A stretch of 64,000 nt of DNA from Aquimarina algicola (GTDB taxonomy: Bacteria > Bacteroidota > Bacteroidia > Flavobacteriales > Flavobacteriaceae). Shown here in pieces: positions 1 through 9,477 of the stretch. Every line of letters begins with the position of its first letter. Position 1 is the stretch's first letter. The translations under genes and the position numbers were made by a program. The notes under the pieces are model-generated. The model was not told the DNA's origin and made no database searches. It was given only the letters and a program-made list of their open reading frames with translations. The stretch spans positions 310,001 to 374,000 of the forward strand of contig NZ_VFWZ01000005.1 in the NCBI RefSeq assembly GCF_006443095.1. Direction: 5' to 3'.

Positions 1-504
1 GGACCCAATGAAAATTTTAATATACACAATACATTTTTTAAAAATAAAGATGATTGGTTTATCGAAGATGGAAGGGGACTAAACTATAAAGATGAGTATA
101 GAGAAGGATCTATGTCAAAGTTTATTACAACTACCGGCGGAATCACATTTGAGAAGAAAAATTTTAAGCCTGAAGGCGAGCTTTATATATACTCGACAGC
201 AAATTATATAAAGGAAAATTATGACTCTTTTGACTATAAATATCATGATTTACCAAAAAGGATATACCTCAAAAATGATATTAAAAAAACCTGTACGGAT
301 GTTGTAAACGAAGAATCCTTTAAGATTTTAAGAAATTTACCATTTGCTATAAGAGGGTATATTTTTAAAACTAAACTGATACAAGATTATTATTTGTCTC
401 AAAGTTGGTATCAACCAAACCCTGATTATAAAGCGAATCTAGAAACCTTATCAAATGAAGAGTTAGAATGGTTAAAGATTGTGAAATCAAAACAGAAAAA
501 TTGA
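1..504 (+). CDS. YARHG domain protein, 5' end cut by window edge
   Basis: The reading frame is open from base 1, so the first in-frame ATG at 112 is probably internal and the true start lies before the window. The last 60 or so residues fit the YARHG domain: a stretch reading LPFAIRGYIFKTK is followed by a SWYQPNPDY segment, which corresponds to the family pattern of a conserved R-G-Y-x-F and an aromatic W-Y-x-P. YARHG domains are found at the C-termini of secreted or lipid-anchored bacterial proteins and have no assigned enzymatic role. The portion before it (Lys/Asp/Tyr rich) is not recognised. The gene is followed after 82 bases by a secreted hydrolase on the same strand, with no terminator seen between them. 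Confidence 0.7.
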   Translation, partial: GPNENFNIHNTFFKNKDDWFIEDGRGLNYKDEYREGSMSKFITTTGGITFEKKNFKPEGELYIYSTANYIKENYDSFDYKYHDLPKRIYLKNDIKKTCTDVVNEESFKILRNLPFAIRGYIFKTKLIQDYYLSQSWYQPNPDYKANLETLSNEELEWLKIVKSKQKN

Positions 505-586
505 CATTATCTCATTATAATTGATAATCTTCAGGCAACCAACAGTATATTTTTTACGTCTTTAATTGTAAAAGATATGAAGCTTT

Positions 587-2515
587 ATGTTCAAAAATCA
601 ACTAATACTACTTATATTTTTGCTACTATTTAATTCAAGTTTTACTCAAACTTATTATGCTGGCTTCAAAACTTTAAAATTAAAAGATAGTACTAGGATT
701 TATAAACCGCATACAACACCAAATGATGGGTTATATTATCGTCCCGTTGATTTAGATATTTGGTACCCCTCGAATGAAACAAAACACAAACCTTTGCTTT
801 TTGGAGATATATTCAAACTTTTTGAAGAAAGAGCAATTAATTATCAGGATAACGAGGATTTTTCCGGAATAACAAATGAATTAGCACAGTTTTATGTAGC
901 CGAATTAGGTATGGGAATTAATGGAGAACGTCTATTAGATGTCAAAACAAGTAGTTATCCTGATGTATGTCCTATATCAGAGAAACGTCCAATTATTCTA
1001 TATATGGCAGGTTTTAACGGTATGGGGTTTGAAAACTTTAAACTTCTTGAAACATTGGCACAAAATGGATATGTTATAGTTTCTATTTGGTCTGTAGGTA
1101 GATACCCAGGAAATATGACAAACAAAAAAGAAGATTTGATGGAACAAGTTTATGATGCTGAATTTGCGATTCAATACTTTAAAAAAAATAACTTGTTTCA
1201 TATAGATTTTAGTAATATTGGAGTAATTGGTTATAGTTGGGGAGGTATGGGAACAGCAGCCTTTATTAAAAGAAATCCAATAGTAAAAGCTTTTCTCTCG
1301 CTAGATGGAACAGAAACACATTACTTTGGTGAATCAGAAGAAGACGATCGTTTGATTCAAGAAATCCATCATTCAAATCTATTGGAACCACTATCTCAGA
1401 AAATAAATTATTTATATCTAGAAAGTGGTAATAAATTAAATGAGTTTGAGCCTACACATGAATACAATTATTATAATAGAATAGATACCAATAAGTTTTA
1501 CTTACGTTTCAAAAATAGTTCTCATATTGATTTTACCTGTATTCCTTCAATTTTAAAAACATCAGAAGCATCTGTAAATACTTATCGAGAAATAGAAAAT
1601 ATAACATTGTCTTTTTTCAACAAGTTATTTGCTAAAGAAAATAAGTTTAGTGTTTATTTGAAGAGTTTAAAAGCGTTAAAATATACTACAGATATACCAT
1701 ATGATATTTCTTCAAAAACAGAGCTAGGGCTGTCTAAAAGAAAAATAGCTGGTTTTGTAGTTAATAAAAGCAATAATAAGCCATTACCTTATGTCAATAT
1801 CGGAATACTCAATCAAGAAATAGGAACTGTCACAAATTCTGAAGGTAAGTTTACTTTTGATTTGAAAAAAGAATTTATGAATGACACTATAAAAATATCT
1901 TCGATTGGATATAAAACACAAAAAATTACTCTAAAAGATATCAAAGAAAAAAATGAAGCACTTTTGATAGCGCTAGAAGAAGAAATTAATGAATTACATG
2001 AGGTTATTATCGAAACAAAAGCGCTCAAGAAAAAGACTCTTGGAAATAAAAGTGAATCCAAGTTTGTAAGTACTGGTTTTAGCTATGATCAACTAGGAGC
2101 TGAGATGGGGATTAAAATTAACATTAGAAAAAATCCAACTTTTGTAGACGCTTTTAATTTTAATATACCTTATAATAGACTAAGCAGAAAATCAACATTT
2201 AGAGTTAACTTTTATAAAAGAAGTGATAAATACTCATTCGAAAACATATTGAACAAAAATATTTTTATATCTATTGAACCAAAGCAAGTAGGTAAAATTA
2301 AAGTGAATTTGAAACCATACAACATCGTGTTAAGAGATGATGTAATTGTAACACTAGAATGGGTTGAAACAGAAGGAGAAAACAATAAAGGAGAAGCGAT
2401 ATTTTTTTCACTTGGATTATTGAATAGCGGAACTTTATATAAAAAAACTAGTCAATCAAAATTTAAGAAACATAGTAGTTTGGGAGTAGGATTTAATATC
2501 GATGTTAGATATTAA
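587..2515 (+). CDS. Secreted alpha/beta hydrolase fused to a CarboxypepD_reg-like domain
   Basis: The protein has 642 residues. It begins with a Sec signal peptide (about 1-20, ending SSFTQ) and continues with an alpha/beta hydrolase domain (about 25-350) resembling the platelet-activating-factor acetylhydrolase/dienelactone hydrolase group. The nucleophile elbow GYSWGG places the catalytic serine at about 217, Asp240 (LSLDGTE) is a candidate acid, and His313 (NSSHIDF) a candidate base. Residues about 387-475 form a CarboxypepD_reg-like beta-sandwich (GFVVNKSNNKPLPYVNIGI), of the kind usually seen at the N-terminus of TonB-dependent receptors or attached to surface enzymes. The last 160 residues are unassigned. 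It probably acts in the periplasm or at the cell surface on ester substrates; the substrate cannot be inferred. No T9SS sorting domain is visible. Confidence 0.75.
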   Translation: MFKNQLILLIFLLLFNSSFTQTYYAGFKTLKLKDSTRIYKPHTTPNDGLYYRPVDLDIWYPSNETKHKPLLFGDIFKLFEERAINYQDNEDFSGITNELAQFYVAELGMGINGERLLDVKTSSYPDVCPISEKRPIILYMAGFNGMGFENFKLLETLAQNGYVIVSIWSVGRYPGNMTNKKEDLMEQVYDAEFAIQYFKKNNLFHIDFSNIGVIGYSWGGMGTAAFIKRNPIVKAFLSLDGTETHYFGESEEDDRLIQEIHHSNLLEPLSQKINYLYLESGNKLNEFEPTHEYNYYNRIDTNKFYLRFKNSSHIDFTCIPSILKTSEASVNTYREIENITLSFFNKLFAKENKFSVYLKSLKALKYTTDIPYDISSKTELGLSKRKIAGFVVNKSNNKPLPYVNIGILNQEIGTVTNSEGKFTFDLKKEFMNDTIKISSIGYKTQKITLKDIKEKNEALLIALEEEINELHEVIIETKALKKKTLGNKSESKFVSTGFSYDQLGAEMGIKINIRKNPTFVDAFNFNIPYNRLSRKSTFRVNFYKRSDKYSFENILNKNIFISIEPKQVGKIKVNLKPYNIVLRDDVIVTLEWVETEGENNKGEAIFFSLGLLNSGTLYKKTSQSKFKKHSSLGVGFNIDVRY

Positions 2516-2807
2516 GTCAAATAAAAGGCTAAAGTGATAATTCGTGATTTTTATTTGTAAACTGGATTTTTTAGGATCAGAAAATGACCTTATTAAAATC
2601 ATTGATAATAAAGATTCTTTTTAAAAAATGAAAGTTACCCGCTGTTCTGAGTTTGATTAAAATTACTTGACATGATGAGACTACTTAAAAAGTCTATTTT
2701 GAAAATTTGTCTTTACTCAAAAACTAAAATGTAAACCTGTAAAACTATCCTATTCTAAAAATTAGTAGATTTAACCCGCACTGTTTTGTACATATTAAAA
2801 TCAGTAA

Positions 2808-5006
2808 ATGTATTTTATGAATCTTACTAATACAACTATTACCCAATTACTTGTTTTTTTTCTCTTAATAGGAAGCATACAAGCTCAAAATAAAAAAATA
2901 GATAGCCTAAAAATTGAACTACAAAATCATACATCAAATGATACAATTCGAGTAAATTTACTGTATGATTTAGCATTTTCTTCCTTTCAAAATGATATGG
3001 ATGCTACCAAATTATACTTGGAACAAGCAGAAGAACTAAGTAATACTCTAAATTATACAAAAGGAAAAGGAAAGGTATTTTACTTAAAAGGAATACTAGA
3101 AAATATAAAATCAAATTATAGAAAAAGCCTTACTTTCTTCAATCGTTCTTTAAAACATTATGAATCTATTAATGACTTAAAAGGAATTGCAAATATTTAT
3201 ACAGCATTCGGGATAACACATTTTGATAAATCTCAATACGATGAATCTTTGGAAGCGTATAAAAAAGCTTCAGAAATCTATGAAGATTTAGGAGATAAAC
3301 AAGCGCTTGTTACGATTTTAATAAATACCGCAAATGTATATTCTGAAACAGGAAGGTATAATGAAGCTATTTCAAATTATAAAAAAGCATTAAAGAATAG
3401 TATAGAGATTAATGATGAAGAAGGGATAGCATCTGTGCAAATGAATATGGGAGTGGTTTATACAGTGCAAGGTAACTATTTGTTAGCAGCAGAAAATTAT
3501 AATAAAGCTTTAAACTATTACCAAAAAGTTGATAATGTCTCATCAACAATAAAATTACTTGGTAATTTAGGAGGTGTTTACAATTATTTAAGCCAAGAAG
3601 ATAAGGCTTTCGATTACTATAAACAATCTTTAGATTTATCTTACAAATTTGGATATAAAAATTTAACTGCTAATAATAACAAAGATATTGGTGATATGCT
3701 TTTTTCTCAAAAACAGTATTTGAGAGCTTTAGAATATTATAAATTATCTTTAGAACAGAATCAAGAGATTAATAATTTAATTGAGATCGCTACATGTCTT
3801 GATAAAATAGGAAGAGCAAATTTATTGTCTCATAAACCTTTAGTGGCCCTTGAAAATTTTACAAAGGCAAAAGATATTAGTCAGAAAATAAATAATCAAC
3901 GTGTTTTATCTGCCAGTCTTTTAGGTATTTCTGAGACTTATTTTTATCAGAGAAAGTATCAATTGGCAATGTCTTTTGTCTTAGAAAGTAAAAAAATCTC
4001 AGAAGAACAAGGATACTTAGAGTTTGAAAAAAGAGCTGCAGGACTTTTGTCTGATATTTATTTAATGACAGAGCAATACAAAAAAGCATATCTAAGTTAT
4101 GTAGAATTTAAAATGCTAAGTGATGCCCTTTTAAATAGGGAAAATATTGAAAAAATTACTGCGCTTGAGTATGAATATAAGTATAAAAATGAGTTGCAAT
4201 CTGCCGAAAAAAAAGAGTTAACACTAACAAAAAAAGTAAAAGTAACTACTCAAGATCTAGCAAAATCACAACGTAATTTATTATTAGGGATCATTGCTTT
4301 TTTGATTACAACATTGATGTTGGGAGCCATTATTTTCTATTTAAAATTAAGAAATATAAGATCAAAAACTCAAAATATTGTAATAGAACAAAAACTGTTA
4401 CGCTCACAAATGACACCTCATTTTCTATTTAATTCTCTTTCGGTTTTGCAAGGAATGATATTAAATAAAGAACAAAAAAAATCAGTCTTATATCTATCTA
4501 AATTTTCAAAATTACTAAGGATTATTCTAGAAAACTCTAGAGATAAAATGGTTACGCTTTCCCTAGAATTGATAGCAATAGAAAACTATTTGATTCTTCA
4601 AAATTTAGCAAATAAGAAATATAAATATACAATCTCAGTAGAAGAAACAATTGATAAATCACTAATCAAAATTCCCCCAATGTTAATTCAACCTTTTATA
4701 GAGAATGCTATTGAGCATGCTTTTACCAATCAACAAGAAGAAAGAATTATTGATGTGTATTTATCATATCAGGATCATGATTTAGTTTGTAAGATTTCTG
4801 ATAATGGTATTGGTATTGATTCTTTGAAAGAGAATATAAATCAAGATAAAAAATCACTATCGACGACTATAACTTCAGAACGACTAGAGATGTTGTCAAA
4901 AGATTTTAAAATGAAAGGTTCGATTGTAGTTGAAGATAGAAAAAAATATAACGAAAAAGGAACAATAGTCGCTTTGGTAATTCCGTATATTTTGGAGGAA
5001 AACTAA
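2808..5006 (+). CDS. TPR-containing LytS-type sensor histidine kinase
   Basis: This 732-residue sensor kinase has an N-terminal signal segment (ending GSIQAQ), about ten tetratricopeptide repeats (about 40-430) in the periplasm, a coiled stretch, one membrane helix (about 490-512, LLLGIIAFLITTLMLGAII), then a His_kinase (LytS/YehU-type) domain with the phosphoacceptor His538 in MTPHFLFNSL and an HATPase_c domain with the N-box IENAIEHAF and a G-box DNGIGI. Kinases of this type normally phosphorylate LytTR response regulators. No regulator is adjacent, so it may be an orphan or signal to the LytTR regulator at 11460. The start could be the ATG at 2808 or the one at 2817; the latter gives a cleaner signal peptide. 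Confidence 0.85.
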   Translation: MYFMNLTNTTITQLLVFFLLIGSIQAQNKKIDSLKIELQNHTSNDTIRVNLLYDLAFSSFQNDMDATKLYLEQAEELSNTLNYTKGKGKVFYLKGILENIKSNYRKSLTFFNRSLKHYESINDLKGIANIYTAFGITHFDKSQYDESLEAYKKASEIYEDLGDKQALVTILINTANVYSETGRYNEAISNYKKALKNSIEINDEEGIASVQMNMGVVYTVQGNYLLAAENYNKALNYYQKVDNVSSTIKLLGNLGGVYNYLSQEDKAFDYYKQSLDLSYKFGYKNLTANNNKDIGDMLFSQKQYLRALEYYKLSLEQNQEINNLIEIATCLDKIGRANLLSHKPLVALENFTKAKDISQKINNQRVLSASLLGISETYFYQRKYQLAMSFVLESKKISEEQGYLEFEKRAAGLLSDIYLMTEQYKKAYLSYVEFKMLSDALLNRENIEKITALEYEYKYKNELQSAEKKELTLTKKVKVTTQDLAKSQRNLLLGIIAFLITTLMLGAIIFYLKLRNIRSKTQNIVIEQKLLRSQMTPHFLFNSLSVLQGMILNKEQKKSVLYLSKFSKLLRIILENSRDKMVTLSLELIAIENYLILQNLANKKYKYTISVEETIDKSLIKIPPMLIQPFIENAIEHAFTNQQEERIIDVYLSYQDHDLVCKISDNGIGIDSLKENINQDKKSLSTTITSERLEMLSKDFKMKGSIVVEDRKKYNEKGTIVALVIPYILEEN

Positions 5007-5439
5007 TTTCCTGTATGATATTGTCTTAGGGGGTATTTTCTAAATGGAATATAAGCTTATCATTGTTTTAAAACACTGTATTTTTGGATTCTGTGCGATT
5101 TTCTAGGTAATGTGTTTAGAATTCTTAGAATTCATGTTTATAGTAAAAACTGGTGTGAGATTCTTGGGTAACTATCAACTGTAATTTTTGAATTATAGTT
5201 ATTCTATTCATAAAATACGTTAATACATATAAGCAAATCCCTCTTATTAAGATTCTCAACCATCTACATAGAAAAGAATACTATCTACAAATTTGTTATA
5301 ACATTCAAATAGCTAATCTTTTAAGTTTGATAGAAGTAATAACCGGTATTACACATCGATTAATAAAATTCTAGAGGTAATAATGACTTTTAGAATTATC
5401 AATCTATCTAAAATTTAACATTTAAAATTAAAAACGGAA
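5007..5439. other. Intergenic stretch without recognised content
   Basis: This AT-rich spacer lies between the TPR kinase and a lipoprotein gene. No ORF with coding character, no strong hairpin with a T tract and no exact TAnnTTTG element was found near the downstream start. A short direct repeat of AGAATTC occurs around 5116-5131 and looks incidental. Confidence 0.5.
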
Positions 5440-6024
5440 ATGAAAAATCTTAAAAAATCGACTATTGAGTTGATATGTATATTAATGTTTTCTGGTATTT
5501 TTTTTATCTCATGTAATAAAGATGAGGTAAATCAAGAGTTACCAATAGAACAGACCGAACTTATCACAGATTATGACCAAGCCATAGAAATGCTTAGCAA
5601 GCATATTATTGAAACAGACGGTAAGTTCATATTTGATGATCAAAAAAATCAATTCGGGATTGAAGCATCATTGTATGAAGAATTAAAAGGATCTTTAAAT
5701 GAATTTAATGATTTGATTGCCAATGGAGAATTATCTATGGAAGAGGCTAATGATTCATTTATGGAAAACGAAGTACATACAAAAAGTTGTAATAGAACTG
5801 GCGTAGATCGTAGATGGTATGGGATAGACCTCTATCTGTCTAGAAGTAATACTATAGCCGTAGCACAAGGTTCGTGCACGATTCTTCTTAGTAAATTAAA
5901 ATCTCTCGGAGGAGTTATTTGCAGAGGACTAGGTTATCGTTTACAAAGTCATTTTATCTGTTCTTGCGGTACCAAAACTAGAATTACGTATACAGGTAAA
6001 ATTCTTTGGACATCATGCCAATAA
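5440..6024 (+). CDS. Cysteine-rich lipoprotein of unknown function
   Basis: The product has 194 residues with a lipoprotein signal (lipobox FFISC, cysteine about 25). An acidic, helical middle region (about 35-115) resembles a pro-segment. It is followed by a compact basic C-terminal part (about 116-194) with five cysteines, beginning CNRTGVDRRWYGIDLYLS. A W-Y/W-G-x-x-I/L-Y-L-S motif at the head of a cysteine-rich tail is something I have seen in small secreted bacterial proteins, some annotated as bacteriocin-like, but I do not recognise a named family. The layout (lipoprotein signal, acidic spacer, cysteine-rich tail) matches that of the lipoprotein at 16964-17563, although the tails differ in sequence. 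A strong terminator follows the gene. Confidence 0.7.
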   Translation: MKNLKKSTIELICILMFSGIFFISCNKDEVNQELPIEQTELITDYDQAIEMLSKHIIETDGKFIFDDQKNQFGIEASLYEELKGSLNEFNDLIANGELSMEEANDSFMENEVHTKSCNRTGVDRRWYGIDLYLSRSNTIAVAQGSCTILLSKLKSLGGVICRGLGYRLQSHFICSCGTKTRITYTGKILWTSCQ

Positions 6025-6112
6025 ATATGATTTATTTAATAATTGATTGTTTGTAAAATTAATAGAAAGTAGTTGTTCGCATGAAAAATCCTTGAGTTAG
6101 GATTTAATTAGG

Positions 6113-6143
6113 AACTGCGATTCCAAGGAATCGCAGTTTTTTT
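6113..6143 (+). terminator. Rho-independent terminator
   Basis: A perfect inverted repeat with arms AACTGCGATTCC (6113-6124) and GGAATCGCAGTT (6127-6138) is followed by a run of T. It lies about 90 bases after the cysteine-rich lipoprotein gene and ends that transcript. On the minus strand it would also sit downstream of the GH74-like gene. Confidence 0.85.
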
Positions 6144-6255
6144 GATATATAAAGCTATTAATTTTTAAAATATAGCAAAGGGTAAATTGACGTTTCTTAA
6201 AACAAATACTTAACTTAACATGATTTCATGAAATTACAGTTACTTCTTAGATATT

Positions 6256-9074
6256 TTACTTTTTAATAAAACGTATAGTCCTACTGATTTTTTGATAGGA
6301 TATTTTGATGAAATAAAGCCCAGGATTTAAATTGCTTACATCCATTGTTAATATGCTTTCAGTGCTTTTTTGTTTAGGAATATTAGGTACCATTTCCCCT
6401 AAAGAATTCATCACTTTAATATCATCATATTTGATGTAAAGTTCAATATTTAAAATATGCGTAGCAGGATTTGGGTAAATAGAATATGTATTTTTAATTC
6501 TAGTCTCTTTCGACCTTCCTACAGAGAATATATTCCATTTCTGATTTGGATTGTCAATATAATCAAAAGTCCACACCTGTACATTCGCGTCAATAAGACC
6601 CTTATTTCTATCAAGTGCCACACTTTGGCAGTTTGAAGGTATCAAGGAATAATATTCTTTGTTTTTAATGATTTTCCATTTCTGATGAGCCTCTTGAAAA
6701 GTGTTTCCTGTTACCACATTTACCCATCCATCACAGGAATTATTATTAACTTGAAGGTACTTTCCTGTTAGATGATTTTTGATGGTATATATATTATTTC
6801 CTAAATGTTTAAAAAACCATTTTTGATCATTCCAATCCCCCGGGTTATGCATTCTTGCACTATGTTGTTCATTGTTTCTCGCTAATAACCTTTGATTATT
6901 GTTTGAGCTTTCAATATAATATAAACCATCAGAGATCAATGCTGAAGATGGGAGAGGAGGACTAGAATTATCATTGCCTTGCCAAACACCTAATCCTTCT
7001 ATACCGATATATACTTTTCCAAAAACAGTCCGATCTGCTGCCATATATCTAGGGTTTGATAAAAGAAACAAAGAGTCAAAGTTATTTATTTTAACCCAAG
7101 ACTTACCCCTGTCGGTAGATCTATATACAGCTTCTTCAGGATTAGAATTTAATGTTCCAATCATATACAAGGTTGGATAATCGCCTTCATTTCGTTCTTT
7201 TCCAATCGCTATACTTTTAGCTTTTTTTACGTTATTGATTTTGGTCCAGTTGGTCCCGAAATTTTCGCTCCAATATAGACCATTAATGGGGTGGTTAAAC
7301 CATAGGTGACCAGCTACATTTGGTACAGCTTTTAAAGATGCCTTACTATAGTTTATATTATGAGCTGGAAGAGTTTGGCTTTTCTTACTCCAATTACTAC
7401 CTCCGTCTGTGCTAGAATATATACTTCCATTCGTTCTATCATATAGATAAAAAGTATTTTTGGAAACATAATCTTGAGTTAAAGGTCTATGAGAAGTAAA
7501 GACATTGTTTTCAACCACATTTCCAAGGTTGGGAATGTTGGCTTTTTGAAATGATTTTCCTTTGTCTTTGGTAAAATGAATTTGGTTACCGTGAACAACT
7601 ATAAAGTTTGAAGGATCATTCGAGGCAATTGCGACGAGAGAACGTCCCCAATTTCTGTTGAAAGCTGTTATTCTATTGTAGCTATCTCCTCCGTTTGAGG
7701 TATATAACAATGCTCCGTAGTTTGGCTCACCTCCAGTTGACTGCCACTTATCTGTACTAGACAAAATAAAATTGTTTGGATATTTTTCACAAGCAGTTAT
7801 ATCTACACCTTTTATCACTTTTGAATTATCATCCATTAAGGGCTTGACATCTTTATTATTGTAGCTATTAGGATTCTTACTAATAATTGCTACGTAATCT
7901 GCAGAATTAATACCTAGGGTATTGTTTTTGGTGTTTTTAGGGAAAGCGTATAGCCCAGAGGGAACCATTTCTTCATGACCTCTAGCTCGATTATTTTTCC
8001 AATGTACTGTAGATTGCTTCCAGTTGTCTGTATGCCATAATCCGAACCAAGAAGTATAATAAAGTTTATTGGAGTCTTTGGGGTCAAAAACTATTTGTGA
8101 AGTATGAGTTCCAGCACTTCTAGAAACATCTTTCCATGTAAATATGTTTGTAATGTTTGTTTGGGATTTTGTAGTCCACGTATTTCCTCCATCAAATGAA
8201 ATTTGTAATCGGGCTAAATTATTACCAGAGCTTGCTGCAACAGAAGCCATTACGACATTATTTGAATGTGGACTAGCAGTAACTGTTTGGTAACCTCTAA
8301 AAATGTTTGAAAAAGGAAGATTCAATTTTTTCCAAGTCCTATTGGTTTGTGGATTAGATAATTTGTAAACACCTTTATTTCTTGCAGCTACATACAATTG
8401 ATCTCCATTTTTCGAAAAACTTATATCAGCAATCAATTTCAGATCAGAGTATCCATTGTTAATTAATTCAAAAGATTGTCCACCATTCGTACTACGATAT
8501 ATTCCTTTGGTTGCATACCCAACTATAATTTGGTTGTTATTGTTGGGATTAAACTTAATTGATCTAATACTTCCTTCTTGATCATTATCAGGAATACTGG
8601 TTATTTTTCTCCATCGTTAATTCCGGTACCACCCACGCGACCTCCGTTGGCCCCGAATTTTACTCCTGGAGGAACAGCAATTTCTGTCCAATTATCACCT
8701 TTGTTAATTGAATATAATATTTTAGAAGTCTTATTTGTATTTGCTCTGTCAACAGCAAGATAAATTATACTTTGATTTGTCGGATGAAGTGCTATACCTG
8801 CTACTCCATAATGATCTTTTTTTTCAAATGGAAAATTTAGAATTTGAACCATTTCTTTTTTAGAATCATCCCAGCGATAAGCCCCACCTACGTCTGTTCT
8901 AAAATATTGAATGTTGTTGTCCAAAGGGTGAATCTTCATTCCTGTAATATAACCTCCTCCACCAATTCTTACAAGACTCCAGTTATATGAATCATTGGTT
9001 TTTTGTGCAGTTGTAGAGAGAATGGTTAAAACTAGTAATGCAAAAATCCAGGTTTTAAGCTTTAGGTTATCCAT
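6256..9074 (-). pseudogene. GH74-like beta-propeller glycosidase with ricin-type lectin and T9SS sorting domain, broken by a one-base frameshift
   Basis: Two minus-strand reading frames form one gene of about 940 codons. The N-terminal part starts at the ATG at 9074 (signal peptide ending ILSTTAQ) and contains GGGGYITGMKIHP and FRTDVGGAYRWD, hallmarks of GH74 xyloglucanase-type enzymes; the Asp in TDVGG corresponds to a proposed catalytic residue. The frame runs into a stop at 8602, next to a run of five T (8604-8608; A on the coding strand). Adding one base restores a continuous frame (ITSIPDNDQEGS...) into the downstream part. That part carries many BNR-like S-x-D-x-G-x-x-W repeats, a ricin-type beta-trefoil lectin (about 6520-6930) and a T9SS type A sorting domain (YPNPATHILNIELY...) at the end. 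The protein would be secreted to act on plant or algal beta-glucans. The break may be real decay or a homopolymer sequencing error. Confidence 0.8.
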
Positions 9075-9477
9075 ATTGTTTTTTTTGATAAATATTAGAA
9101 TTGAGATATGTGTCAAAAATTTAATCTTCTGAATAAATTGTATTCATTGACAAGAAGAAATTTTTTATCAGTAAAAAGAATAGAGTTGAGCCGAATATTT
9201 TATGTAAATAATCACTGATGACTTTTATCAAATATTTCAACCTAACTCATTTCAATTCGGGGAAAAAAGAGATATTTCAACAAAACTGACTATTAAAAAT
9301 TGTTAGATGAGCGGAGTAAACACTTTTTAGCGAAAACAACTTTGAACTTTTAACTCCACTCTCTAACTAATTAAATTTGAAATAAGTCATAGCTAAGTAG
9401 GTCTGTAACTAGGGTTATATCTCATGATAGATTATTTCTTTTGATGAATAGAAGTACTATAGCACGAAGAAAAATTT
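9075..9477. other. Intergenic stretch without recognised content
   Basis: The spacer separates two minus-strand genes. No coding remnant, terminator with a T tract or exact TAnnTTTG element was recognised. It should carry the promoter of the GH74-like gene and the 3' end of nothing else, since the peptidase gene at 9478-11196 reads away from it toward 9478. Confidence 0.4.

Noticed and set aside
5116..5131. Short direct repeat of AGAATTC
   Set aside because: It is too short in AT-rich spacer to support a function.
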